A DNA stretch of 64,000 nt from Pseudobutyrivibrio ruminis HUN009 (GTDB lineage Bacteria; Bacillota; Clostridia; Lachnospirales; Lachnospiraceae): the NCBI RefSeq assembly GCF_000703005.1, contig NZ_JNLH01000001.1:89501-153500 (forward strand). The letters run 5' to 3'. This document shows, in pieces, positions 50,351 to 58,917 of this stretch. A program made the position numbers and the translations under genes. Below the pieces are notes generated by a model that did not search any database, was not told the origin of the DNA, and saw only the letters and a program-made list of their open reading frames with translations. The first letter of the stretch is position 1. Every line of letters starts with the position of its first letter.

Positions 50351-52732
50351 TTAGTTTTCATCTACATATTTCTGGATGTTGCTTGCGTTAGCATAGCGCT
50401 TAACATCATCGCCGTTAACTACTACAAGAGTAGGTGCCTGCATAACACCATATTTCTTTGTCATATCAACCTGTTCCTCAGCATCTACAAGGATGTAATC
50501 CTCATCCTCAAGGATTTCCTTTGCTCTAGCGCAGTTTGGACATGTTTTTGTAGTGAAGAGGTATTTAACACCTGTTGTTGGCTCCTCTGAAACTACCTCA
50601 AGGTTGATTTCAGGCTTTTCAGCCTTTGCTGCCTGCTTTTCTCCGGCACGGCGGCATATAGAACCTGCAATATCGTAAAGCTTACGGTTCTTGTACTCCT
50701 GAGCCTTTCCTTCGTTCCAGTTCTGTACTGGACGATAGTAACCAGTGATACGGCTGTAAACCTCTGCTGTCTTGCCACAGTGTGGGCATGTGTAGTGCTC
50801 ACCAGCGATGTAGCCATGATCCTTACATACTGAGTATGTTGGAGACAATGTGTAGTATGGAAGCTTGTAGTTTTCAGCAATCTTACGTACAAGATTTGCT
50901 GCTGATTCCCATGTAGGAAGCTTCTCACCAATAAATGCATGGAATACTGTTCCAGATGTATAAAGTGTCTGGAGCTCATCCTGAACATCAAGAGCATCAA
51001 AGATGTCTGATGTGTACTCTACTGGCATGTGTGAGCTGTTTGTATAGAATGGTGTGTCGCCTTCTTTACCTGCTGTAATGATATCTGGGAACTGCTCTCT
51101 ATCATGCTTTGCAAAGCGGTATGTTGTAGACTCAGCTGGTGTAGCCTCAAGGTTGTAAAGGTCGCCGTACATCTCTTGATAATCAGAAAGACGCTCACGC
51201 ATGTGATTAAGGACATCCTTTGCAAACTCCTGTGTCTTCTTGCTAGTCATATCTGCACGAAGCCAGTTTGCATTAAGACCTACTTCGTTCATACCGATAA
51301 GACCGATTGTAGAGAAGTGGTTGTTGAAAGTTCCAAGGTATCTCTTTGTGTATGGGTATAATCCCTCATCAAGAAGCTTTGTGATAACGCCACGCTTAAT
51401 CTTAAGTGAACGCGCGCTGATATCCATAAGCTTGTCTAATCTAGCATAGAAATCTGCCTCATCCTTTGCCTGGTATGCAATACGAGGAAGATTGATTGTA
51501 ACTACACCTACAGAACCTGTGCTCTCGCCTGAACCAAAGAATCCACCTGACTTCTTGCGAAGCTCACGAAGATCAAGACGAAGACGGCAGCACATAGAAC
51601 GAACATCGCTTGGCTCCATATCGGAATTAATGTAGTTGCTGAAGTATGGAGTACCATACTTTGCAGTCATTTCGAATAATAGCCTGTTGTTTTCTGTGTC
51701 AGACCAATCAAAATCACGAGTGATAGAGTATGTAGGGATTGGATACTGGAATCCACGACCGTTAGCATCGCCTTCGATCATGATTTCAAGGAATGCCTTG
51801 TTAACCATGTCCATTTCCTTCTTGCAGTCCTTATACTTGAAATCCTGCTCTTTACCACCAACGATAGCTGGAAGCTCTGCCAAGTCGTTTGGTACTGTCC
51901 AATCAAGAGTGATATTTGAGAATGGTGCCTGTGTACCCCAACGTGATGGAGTGTTTACACCGTATATAAATGCTTCAAGGCACTTTTTAACTTCCTGATA
52001 TGAAAGGTTATCAGCCTTAACAAATGGTGCAAGATATGTATCAAATGATGAGAATGCCTGAGCACCAGCCCACTCATTCTGCATAATACCAAGGAAGTTT
52101 ACCATCTGGTTGCAAAGTACTGAAAGGTGCTTTGCTGGAGCAGATGTAATCTTTCCTGTGATTCCACCTAAGCCCTCCTGAATAAGCTGCTTAAGTGACC
52201 AACCTGCACAATAACCTGTAAGCATTGAAAGATCATGAATGTGGATATCTGCATTGCGGTGTGCCTGTGCAATTTCCTCATCATAAATCTCTGAAAGCCA
52301 ATAATTAGCTGTGATTGCACCAGAGTTTGAAAGAATAAGACCACCGACAGAATATGTAACTGTGGAATTCTCCTTAACTCTCCAGTCCTCAACCTTAACA
52401 TAGCTATCTACAACGTTCTTGTAATCGAGAACTGTAGACTTCATATTACGCATCTTTTCGCGCTGTTTTCTGTAAAGAATATATGCCTTAGCAACATCTG
52501 TATATCCAGTCTGCTCAAGTACGCTTTCTACTGAGTCCTGAATATCCTCCACCGAGATCTTGCTTTCTTTAATTTTGTTCTGGAAATCAGCCGATACTCT
52601 AAGCGACAATAATCCGATAATATCGTCGTTGTATTCCTTTCCAGTAGCTTCAAAAGCCTTTGCAATCGCATCGTTAATTTTGCCTAAATTGAATTCTGCG
52701 ACTTGTCCATCTCTTTTTACAACATCAAACAA
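50351..52732 (-). CDS. nrdD: anaerobic ribonucleoside-triphosphate reductase with C-terminal glutaredoxin domain
   Basis: Class III, oxygen-sensitive ribonucleotide reductase making dNTPs; 793 residues. N-terminal ATP cone (VVKRDGQVAEFNLGKINDAI), ten-stranded barrel, zinc ribbon (CKDHGYIAGEHYTCPHCGK) and glycyl-radical loop (YSRITGYYRPVQNWNEGKAQ). After it a glutaredoxin/thioredoxin-like domain (about 715-793) with YLFTTKTCPNCARAKEIL and MQAPTLVVVNG is fused, which could supply electrons directly, as in thiol-dependent class III enzymes that do not use formate. The start is a TTG at 52732 with GGTGAG upstream. No nrdG activase gene lies in this window. NrdR boxes overlap the promoter. Confidence 0.94.
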   Translation of the reverse strand: MFDVVKRDGQVAEFNLGKINDAIAKAFEATGKEYNDDIIGLLSLRVSADFQNKIKESKISVEDIQDSVESVLEQTGYTDVAKAYILYRKQREKMRNMKSTVLDYKNVVDSYVKVEDWRVKENSTVTYSVGGLILSNSGAITANYWLSEIYDEEIAQAHRNADIHIHDLSMLTGYCAGWSLKQLIQEGLGGITGKITSAPAKHLSVLCNQMVNFLGIMQNEWAGAQAFSSFDTYLAPFVKADNLSYQEVKKCLEAFIYGVNTPSRWGTQAPFSNITLDWTVPNDLAELPAIVGGKEQDFKYKDCKKEMDMVNKAFLEIMIEGDANGRGFQYPIPTYSITRDFDWSDTENNRLLFEMTAKYGTPYFSNYINSDMEPSDVRSMCCRLRLDLRELRKKSGGFFGSGESTGSVGVVTINLPRIAYQAKDEADFYARLDKLMDISARSLKIKRGVITKLLDEGLYPYTKRYLGTFNNHFSTIGLIGMNEVGLNANWLRADMTSKKTQEFAKDVLNHMRERLSDYQEMYGDLYNLEATPAESTTYRFAKHDREQFPDIITAGKEGDTPFYTNSSHMPVEYTSDIFDALDVQDELQTLYTSGTVFHAFIGEKLPTWESAANLVRKIAENYKLPYYTLSPTYSVCKDHGYIAGEHYTCPHCGKTAEVYSRITGYYRPVQNWNEGKAQEYKNRKLYDIAGSICRRAGEKQAAKAEKPEINLEVVSEEPTTGVKYLFTTKTCPNCARAKEILEDEDYILVDAEEQVDMTKKYGVMQAPTLVVVNGDDVKRYANASNIQKYVDEN

Positions 52733-52828
52733 TTCTACTCACCAAATATTCCTTTCTCTAGTATCCTTATAATGTCAAAAAAAGGACTCCCCCTTCACCT
52801 TCTTTAAAGGCACTTTCGACTTGTTTAT

Positions 52829-52880
52829 ATGTTATCAAAATATAGGGTGATATTCAATTTAAAAAGACTAGATATTGTGT
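52829..52880 (-). promoter_or_regulatory. nrdD promoter with two NrdR-box-like sites
   Basis: On the minus strand TTGAAT (52852-52857), 17 bases, TAACAT (52829-52834). AGACTAGATATTGTGT (52865-52880) matches 14 of 16 positions of the NrdR box and lies just upstream of the -35. A weaker copy (52835-52850, about 11 of 16) fills the spacer. The two are 30 bases apart, three helical turns, as known NrdR pairs are. Confidence 0.6.
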
Positions 52881-52974
52881 TTTTCGTCATAATTACCTAA
52901 ATTGTTTCCAATAATTTGATTATTTTCTAAGTAGAATCACGTTTCAACACACACAATATTTGGTATTTTAACAC

Positions 52975-53008
52975 AAAATGGACACACCATATATAGTGTG
53001 CCCATTTT
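52975..53008 (-). terminator. intrinsic terminator of the TPR gene
   Basis: AAAATGGACACAC (52975-52987) and GTGTGCCCATTTT (52996-53008) form a 13-pair stem with one wobble on the minus strand, followed by GTGTTAAAAT. The short T tract lowers confidence. Its core also resembles an NrdR box. Confidence 0.55.
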
Positions 53009-53015
53009 ACCTATT

Positions 53016-53978
53016 TTATCTTGTCTCCAAGAATATTAACTCTTTTGATGCCGCTTCATCATTTGGATAGCTCTCAAGATATTGTGTCAACACATCCTTA
53101 GCTTCTGAGTATCTTTCCAGCTTTTCAAGTGCTGCAACCTGTCCCTTCATAAGTTCAGACATATTGTCTATTGAATCCAGACTCAACCCTGCCTGATAGT
53201 ATCCCAAGGCATTTTCATAATTGCCATTTGTCATCTCTATATCGCCTAGTGCCGCAAGTGCGCTGCTGGTAACCTCATCAGATGCAGCATACTCTTCCAG
53301 TAGAGTCTGTGCTGAATCATAGTCCCCAGCATCCTGATATAGCTTTGCTAAGTAAAGCTTTGCTTCTATTATATCTTTATCAACTGCTGCCTGTAGGTAT
53401 TCCTGTGCCTCTGTGGTTTGGCCAAGCATGTAGTATATTCTGCCCTTGTAGTATTTGCCATTGGCAGATTTATCAGATACATCCAAAGCGTTGTTTAAAT
53501 AAACTAATCCCTGATCTGTGTAGCCTAAAGAATTAAGGTTTTCATAAATCTGTATATATAATAGATAGTTCTTTTCATCGATTGCTACAGCAGCATCATA
53601 ATCTGTGATAGCTTCTCCGATTTCACCCTCTGTAGCATAAATGCTTCCTCTAAGGAAATATGCTTCGTAATTATCTCCATCATATTTAATAAGGTAGGTA
53701 TAAGTCTTTACTGCATCATCAAATGAACCTGCAGAAAACTGAGCCGCCGCTTTGTAATAGTTTATATCTATTTCCAAATCAGTAACCTTACCAATAGATT
53801 TAGCAAGTGCCTGGTCAAAAAGGGTGATGGCTTCTTCGTAGTTGCCTGCATCCATCTGTTCAATTCCCTGGTCTCTCAGGTCGATTTCAGACTGGCTATA
53901 TTTACCACATCCTACAAAGGATGCTGTCATTATTAAAGTTAGTATTGCACATAGAATTCTTTTTCTCATAGCATCCAT
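53016..53978 (-). CDS. TPR-repeat lipoprotein
   Basis: 320-residue exported lipoprotein. Signal peptide MRKRILCAILTLIMTASFVG ends in a lipobox with Cys (FVGC). The rest is made of about seven tetratricopeptide repeats, with helices such as YEEAITLFDQAL, FDDAVKTYTYLI, IGEAITDYDAAV, ENALGYYQAGL. It would act outside the membrane as a protein-protein scaffold, perhaps in envelope assembly. There is no clear Shine-Dalgarno before the ATG at 53978; the ATG three codons later is possible. It is divergent from the CNNM gene with 115 bases between. Confidence 0.88.
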   Translation of the reverse strand: MDAMRKRILCAILTLIMTASFVGCGKYSQSEIDLRDQGIEQMDAGNYEEAITLFDQALAKSIGKVTDLEIDINYYKAAAQFSAGSFDDAVKTYTYLIKYDGDNYEAYFLRGSIYATEGEIGEAITDYDAAVAIDEKNYLLYIQIYENLNSLGYTDQGLVYLNNALDVSDKSANGKYYKGRIYYMLGQTTEAQEYLQAAVDKDIIEAKLYLAKLYQDAGDYDSAQTLLEEYAASDEVTSSALAALGDIEMTNGNYENALGYYQAGLSLDSIDNMSELMKGQVAALEKLERYSEAKDVLTQYLESYPNDEAASKELIFLETR

Positions 53979-54093
53979 TTTAGCAAAGATGAAGTCCTTT
54001 GGGTAGGTTATCCTTGCAACAACTTTTTACCAAATGTATAATTCTAGTTATTAACTGACGAAATAATATTTTGGGTAAAAGGAGCATACATTA

Positions 54094-55368
54094 TTGGATA
54101 CACACCTGTTAATTAGACTGATAATTCTCTTATTATTGTTAGTCCTTTCCGCATTCTTTTCATCGGCAGAAACGGCACTGACAACAGTAAATAAAATCAA
54201 ACTGAAAACCATGGCAGACGATGGCAATAAAAAGGCAGCCAGAGTTTTAAATGTTGTCACTCGACCTAAAAAAATGCTATCGGCAATATTAATAGGAAAT
54301 AACATTGTGAACCTGTCAGCCTCTTCCCTTGCAACAACCCTTGCAATAGACATATTTGGCAGCGTTGGAGCAGGAATAGCTACTGGTATTCTTACATTAT
54401 TAATATTGATATTTGGAGAAATCACTCCAAAATCTATAGCAACCATCAATTCCACATCTCTCAGTCTTCTATTTGCACCTGCAATCAGTGGACTGATGTG
54501 GCTGCTCACACCAGTTATTATAATCATAAACTTCCTGGCCGGCCTCTGTATAAAACTTTTTGGAATCGATCCAGATTTCAAAGATGATACTATCACCGAG
54601 GATGAGCTCAGGATAATGGTAGATGCCAGCCATCAAAGCGGTGAAATTGAAGGTGATGAACGAACCATGATTCACAAGGTGTTCGACTTCTCCGATGCTT
54701 GCGCAAAGGAAGTTATGATTCCACGTATCGATATGACCATGGTTGATGCTGATATTTCTTACAATGATTTAATATCAGTATTCAAGGAAGACATGTTTAC
54801 ACGACTTCCCGTTTGCGAACCAGACAGTGAAAAGATTATCGGCATAGTAAATATGAAGGATTTCCTTGGACTTGTGCCTGGCGATGACTTCTCGGTAAGA
54901 AACTACCTTCGTGATGTTTACTTTACTTATGAAATGAAAAACGTATCTGATCTTTTTGATGAGATGCGAGAAGAATCTACAACAGTTTCCATAGTGTTGG
55001 ATGAATACGGTGATTTATCCGGCATGATTACTATGGAAGATCTGTTGGAAGAAATTGTTGGCGAGATTCGTGATGAGTATGATGAGGACGAGGAAGACCC
55101 AATCGTACGCCTAAACGATAGAGAATACCAGGTTCTCGGTTCAATGAATCTTGAAGATTTATGCAATATAATTCCGCTTGGCTTTACAAGCGAGGACTAT
55201 GATACCATCGGTGGATACATAGTTGGAGCCTTTGATCATTTTCCAAACGCCGGTGAAACCTACGTATCAGAAAATGGCACCATAGTACGTGTGCTTGCAG
55301 TTGATAAGAAGCGTATCACTAAGCTTAGAATCAAATTACCTTATCAAGATACTGCTCCACAAGCATAG
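54094..55368 (+). CDS. CNNM/CorC-HlyC family transporter
   Basis: Membrane protein of 424 residues linked to magnesium or other cation export. Domains: DUF21 with four helices (about 1-180; LLIRLIILLLLLVLSAFFSS, AETALTTVNKIKLK), a pair of CBS domains (about 200-330; CAKEVMIPRIDMTMVD, SIVLDEYGDLSGMITMEDLL) and a C-terminal CorC_HlyC domain (about 345-420; NDREYQVLGSMNLEDL). The start is a TTG at 54094, nine bases after AAGGAG. Its end overlaps the convergent gene by 38 bases. Older notes call such proteins hemolysins; ion transport is better supported in the family. Confidence 0.9.
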   Translation: MDTHLLIRLIILLLLLVLSAFFSSAETALTTVNKIKLKTMADDGNKKAARVLNVVTRPKKMLSAILIGNNIVNLSASSLATTLAIDIFGSVGAGIATGILTLLILIFGEITPKSIATINSTSLSLLFAPAISGLMWLLTPVIIIINFLAGLCIKLFGIDPDFKDDTITEDELRIMVDASHQSGEIEGDERTMIHKVFDFSDACAKEVMIPRIDMTMVDADISYNDLISVFKEDMFTRLPVCEPDSEKIIGIVNMKDFLGLVPGDDFSVRNYLRDVYFTYEMKNVSDLFDEMREESTTVSIVLDEYGDLSGMITMEDLLEEIVGEIRDEYDEDEEDPIVRLNDREYQVLGSMNLEDLCNIIPLGFTSEDYDTIGGYIVGAFDHFPNAGETYVSENGTIVRVLAVDKKRITKLRIKLPYQDTAPQA

Positions 55369-56086
55369 TTACATTGATTATTAGACCCAGACTAGCTACA
55401 GTTTGAAAGATTTCTTTCATTCTACGTGCTGGTTTTAGGGTCTTTTTTTCTACGGCATCATTTCTTGCAAGTTTTCTGTCACGGAATTTCTCATCTACAA
55501 CAACACATTCATAATCCAGAACAATGAACAAAACTACTCCAATTGTATTAACAACAATAAATATAAACAGGGTAATATTTAGTCTACTTCTGAAATATAA
55601 CGCCAAATTTGCAATCATAAAAATTGTCTTTTCAATTATGTAGATAAGCCTGTTAGTATTTAAATGTTCTTGCAGTTTTTTTCTAGAAGTTATCCACAAT
55701 TCCAATTGATCTTGAAAATACTCAATGGTATCTTTGGTGGCTTTTCTCTCCTTGCTATGCGCCAAATACCCATTTAGACGTCTGATGGGTTCGCAATACA
55801 AAGCTTTAGTCATAAATCTGAATCCGCTATTAGGATTCTGAAGGCTCATAGCCTTAAACAAGAGCCTTTGCAATGGTTTGCAGGACGTTGTATTCATGTA
55901 GCATTCTTGTAGCAAGCTCTCCCATGGCACCTTTCTTTCCATTAAATAAAGCATTCTATTGAAATACAACTGTTTCATGCGAAAAGCCTTGTTGCTACTA
56001 TGTTTATGGCAAATGGCCGCAAGTATAGAAATAGCCTCTACACCTATCCATAAGGCAAAACAAAGCCTTAAATTATTAAGTTCCAT
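55331..56086 (-). CDS. hypothetical membrane protein, about 251 aa
   Basis: Family not recognised. From the ATG at 56086 (MELNNLRLCFALWIGVEAIS) it has an N-terminal helix, a basic middle region with several Cys and many Arg/Lys (RRLNGYLAHSKERKATK), two helices near 175-215 (IEKTIFMIANLALYF; ITLFIFIVVNTIGVVLFIVL) and a C-terminal helix. A longer frame from a GTG at 56128 would start inside the ppiB terminator stem, so the shorter form is preferred, but no Shine-Dalgarno is seen. It overlaps the CNNM gene end by 38 bases on the opposite strand. Confidence 0.6.
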   Translation of the reverse strand: MELNNLRLCFALWIGVEAISILAAICHKHSSNKAFRMKQLYFNRMLYLMERKVPWESLLQECYMNTTSCKPLQRLLFKAMSLQNPNSGFRFMTKALYCEPIRRLNGYLAHSKERKATKDTIEYFQDQLELWITSRKKLQEHLNTNRLIYIIEKTIFMIANLALYFRSRLNITLFIFIVVNTIGVVLFIVLDYECVVVDEKFRDRKLARNDAVEKKTLKPARRMKEIFQTVASLGLIINVTMLVEQYLDKVI

Positions 56087-56105
56087 AATATTATTGGGAT
56101 ATGAA

Positions 56106-56145
56106 TGAAATAAATGAAAAAGCGACACGCAAAACGCGTGTCGCT
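56106..56145 (-). terminator. intrinsic terminator of ppiB
   Basis: AGCGACACGC (56121-56130)/GCGTGTCGCT (56136-56145), perfect ten-pair stem, five-base loop; on the minus strand followed by TTTTTCATTTATTTC. Confidence 0.88.
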
Positions 56146-56176
56146 ATAATATCACGATTCTTTGAACAAATCAAGA

Positions 56177-56698
56177 TTAATGTGTTTCCGGTTCTGGATA
56201 CTCAACTCCGAAAGTCTCTACTGTAACCTTCTTCATCTTCTGCTCGTTAACAGGTCTGTCTGACCAGTCTGTCTCAGTCTCAGCAATCTTGTTAACAACA
56301 TCCATACCCTCGATAATCTTACCAAATGCAGCATAGTCGCCATCAAGATGTGGACTATTCTTGTGCATAATAAAGAACTGACTGCCTGCTGAGTTTGGCA
56401 TCATTGTACGAGCCATTGAAAGTACACCTGGCTCGTGCTTTAAATCATTCTTAAAGCCATTGCTTGTAAATTCGCCATCGATAGAGTATCCTGGGCCACC
56501 CATACCTGTTCCGTCTGGATCTCCACCCTGAAGCATAAAGCCCTTGATAACTCTGTGGAAGATAACTCCATCATAGAAGTTATGGTTAATCAAGCTAATA
56601 AAGTTATTAACTGTGTTTGGAGCAATTTCAGGATAAAGCTCAGCCTTCATGATATCGCCATTTTCCATTTCAATTGTAACTACTGGATTCTGTGCCAT
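56177..56698 (-). CDS. ppiB: cyclophilin-type peptidyl-prolyl isomerase
   Basis: Cytoplasmic cis-trans prolyl isomerase of 173 residues assisting protein folding. The cyclophilin core is complete: GVIFHRVIKGFMLQGGDPDG (with the catalytic Arg in FHR), GVLSMARTMMPNSAGSQFFI, and PHLDGDYAAFGKIIEGMDVV (the usual Trp of cyclosporin-binding forms is replaced). No signal peptide. AAGGAGA precedes the ATG at 56698. Single gene with its own terminator. Confidence 0.95.
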   Translation of the reverse strand: MAQNPVVTIEMENGDIMKAELYPEIAPNTVNNFISLINHNFYDGVIFHRVIKGFMLQGGDPDGTGMGGPGYSIDGEFTSNGFKNDLKHEPGVLSMARTMMPNSAGSQFFIMHKNSPHLDGDYAAFGKIIEGMDVVNKIAETETDWSDRPVNEQKMKKVTVETFGVEYPEPETH

Positions 56699-56877
56699 AA
56701 TTAATTCTCCTTATCCACCGTTTACGCCTATAACGCAACGGTTTTGCCAATAATTTATTTTAGTTTTAACATTACTAAGTGAAGCTGTCTTTAACAAGCT
56801 ATTATATTTCTTAAGTGAGACGTGTTGTCGAACGAAGAAATCATAATGCTTGTTAAAGTAACAGCTGGATTTTAGTT

Positions 56878-57738
56878 TTATAAAGACTCAATTACTTGTT
56901 GTGCCCCTTCAAGGTAGTTATTCGGCATATCGAAGATGCGTCCTGCATCTGCAGCTGTTGCGAAGGCTCTATCTAGTGGCATCTTGCCAAGTACTGGAAT
57001 ATTAAGGCCTGCTGCCACTTCATCAATGTGGCTTTCGCCGAAGATTTCGATTTTCTTTCCACAATCTGGGCAGGCAATATATGAATAGTTTTCAACAAGG
57101 CCAAGCACTGGAATGTGCATCATATCTGCCATGTTGTATGCCTTCTTAACAATCATCTGTACTAATTCCTGTGGGCTTGTTACGATAACAATTCCGTCTA
57201 CAGGAAGTGACTGGAAGCATGTAAGAGGAACATCACCTGTTCCAGGTGGCATATCTACAAATAGATAATCCACATCGCCCCACTGTGTGTCTGTCCAGAA
57301 CTGCTTTACAACGCCTGCAATAACTGGACCTCTCCAGATAACTGGAGCTTCCTCATCCTCGAGCATAAGGTTGATAGACATGATTTTTGTTCCATCCTCT
57401 GCAACCTCTGGGAATGTACCATCATCGTTGGCCATTGCTGGGCCGTGTACACCAAACATCTTTGGAATAGATGGGCCTGTAATATCCGCATCAAGAATAC
57501 CAACTTTGTAGCCTGCACGTGCCATTACTCCTGCAAGAGATGAAGTAACTAATGACTTACCAACTCCTCCCTTACCAGATACAACTCCGATAACATGCTT
57601 TATATTAGAATTCTTATTTTGTTGTTCTAAAAATGCTGTATTTCTAACACCCTTTTTTGCTGCCTCTGCAGAAGGACAGCCCTCACAAGAGCCTCTGCTA
57701 CAAGAACTAGCTGAAGCACATGTTTCTTTCTCTGCCAT
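56878..57738 (-). CDS. Mrp/NBP35 family ATPase (iron-sulfur carrier)
   Basis: P-loop ATPase of 286 residues that carries Fe-S clusters to target proteins in the cytoplasm. The ATG at 57738 (MAEKETCASASSCSRGSCEG) follows TTAGGAGGT; an upstream ATG in frame lacks a site. The N-terminal Cys set C-x5-C-x3-C-x2-C resembles the NBP35 ferredoxin-type motif. The deviant Walker A is GVVSGKGGVGKSLVTSS, with DADITGPSIP and DMPPGTGDVPLT following. The C-terminal CxxC (IACPDCGKKIEIFG) is the bridging cluster site. Divergent from the ThrE genes across the DnaA-box region. Confidence 0.93.
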   Translation of the reverse strand: MAEKETCASASSCSRGSCEGCPSAEAAKKGVRNTAFLEQQNKNSNIKHVIGVVSGKGGVGKSLVTSSLAGVMARAGYKVGILDADITGPSIPKMFGVHGPAMANDDGTFPEVAEDGTKIMSINLMLEDEEAPVIWRGPVIAGVVKQFWTDTQWGDVDYLFVDMPPGTGDVPLTCFQSLPVDGIVIVTSPQELVQMIVKKAYNMADMMHIPVLGLVENYSYIACPDCGKKIEIFGESHIDEVAAGLNIPVLGKMPLDRAFATAADAGRIFDMPNNYLEGAQQVIESL

Positions 57739-57875
57739 TATTAGACCTCCTAATTTCTGTAATACGTCAAACATTATATCATAAATCCCCCAAATGCCCT
57801 ACAACTCATAGGTTTATTTAAGAAAACATTAATAAATAATTTCTTGTTGATTTACGTGCCAACTAGAAAGTTGAC

Positions 57876-58057
57876 TTATCCACAATTTCCACAATCGATT
57901 TTTTTCAGTTGAGGATAACTTCTATTTTCCATGTTATTAACATATTTATCCACACATTGCACTCAACTAAAATACCAACAAACGTTGATTTTATCAGTGA
58001 TAACGTTTTAGTGATACACATTTCAACAAACAAAGTTTTCCCCAAAAGTTATCCACA
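57876..58057 (+). other. DnaA-box cluster in divergent intergenic region
   Basis: The 400 gene-free bases between mrp and thrE hold three perfect DnaA boxes TTATCCACA, all in the same direction, at 57876-57884, 57946-57954 and 58049-58057. Related sites are ATTTCCACA (57885-57893), TTATCCTCA on the minus strand (57910-57918, one mismatch) and TTATCCATT on the minus strand (58100-58108). The region is AT-rich. dnaA and dnaN are not nearby, so a DnaA-titration or control site is more likely than the chromosomal origin. Confidence 0.8.
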
Positions 58058-58140
58058 ATTGTAAATAACTACACATTTGGTTGAAAAACTTCTGTTAATA
58101 ATGGATAATCAATGTAGAATTTTTATTTTAGGGAGCAACA

Positions 58141-58917
58141 ATGTCAGATACAAAAAAAGTGTTATCCTTTGCTGTGGAACTAGGAGACATTCTTCTTAGA
58201 AATGGAGCAGAGGTCTACAGGGTCGAGGACAGTGTCCTCGCCATTTTAAATTCATATGATATTACAGACTGTGATGTGTACGTATTGAGCAACGGAATAT
58301 TCGCAAGTGCAGATGAGGTTACAGAGCACGCCAGCTCAATGATCAGACATGTGCCTATGTATCCAACTCACCTAGGACGTATCGCTGGGCTGAATGCTTT
58401 ATGCCGTGAAGTCTGTTCAAAAGAGATTACACTAGATGAAGCATGGGTTAAGCTGGAAGAATGTAAACGAATTCCATCTTACAATTTCCCAATGTTAATA
58501 ATTGCCACTGCCATTGGATGCGGTGGATTTTCCTATTTATATGGAGGAACCGTTTTAGATGCTTTAATCGCATGCATAGTTGGTGCGGTCCTTAGATTAT
58601 TCCTTTACTTCGAGGCTCGCATGGGTAATTCCAAAACAATTACCAACGTACTAGCAAGTATGGTTATATCCCTCACTGCTATTCTCTTTTATGCAGTAGG
58701 GCTTCCTGTTCACTACGACAAAATAATCATCGGTGCAATCATGCCATTAGTACCAGGTATCCCTCTTACTAACAGCATTCGTGATTTTATCAACAGTGAC
58801 TACTTGTCCGGCTCTATTCGACTTATAGACGCCCTTCTTACAGCCTTCTGTATTGCTGTAGGAGTTGGTGTTGTTATCACCTTTGCTCATTTTATAGGAG
58901 GAGGTGCTTACATCTAA
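58141..58917 (+). CDS. threonine/serine exporter subunit, ThrE N-terminal half (DUF1212)
   Basis: Membrane protein of 258 residues. A cytoplasmic first part (VLSFAVELGDILLRNGAEVYRVED, conserved NGAEVYRVED) is followed by about five helices (YNFPMLIIATAIGCGGFSYLYGG; NVLASMVISLTAILFYAVGL; LLTAFCIAVGVGVVITFAHF). In Corynebacterium ThrE is one protein; here it is split and this gene ends with TAATG overlapping the next start. GGGAG precedes the ATG at 58141. It would export threonine/serine or related metabolites; substrate is inferred from the family. Confidence 0.9.
   Translation: MSDTKKVLSFAVELGDILLRNGAEVYRVEDSVLAILNSYDITDCDVYVLSNGIFASADEVTEHASSMIRHVPMYPTHLGRIAGLNALCREVCSKEITLDEAWVKLEECKRIPSYNFPMLIIATAIGCGGFSYLYGGTVLDALIACIVGAVLRLFLYFEARMGNSKTITNVLASMVISLTAILFYAVGLPVHYDKIIIGAIMPLVPGIPLTNSIRDFINSDYLSGSIRLIDALLTAFCIAVGVGVVITFAHFIGGGAYI

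Noticed and set aside
52984..52999. Third NrdR box ACACCATATATAGTGT
   Set aside because: It is the core of the stem-loop that follows the TPR gene and lies more than 250 bases from nrdD; better explained as a terminator.
55331..56128. Longer form of the 251-residue membrane protein from the GTG at 56128
   Set aside because: That start lies inside the stem of the ppiB terminator and has no ribosome binding site.
57876..58057. Chromosomal origin oriC
   Set aside because: The DnaA boxes are real but dnaA, dnaN, recF, rpmH, rnpA and other usual neighbours are absent; kept only as a DnaA-box cluster.
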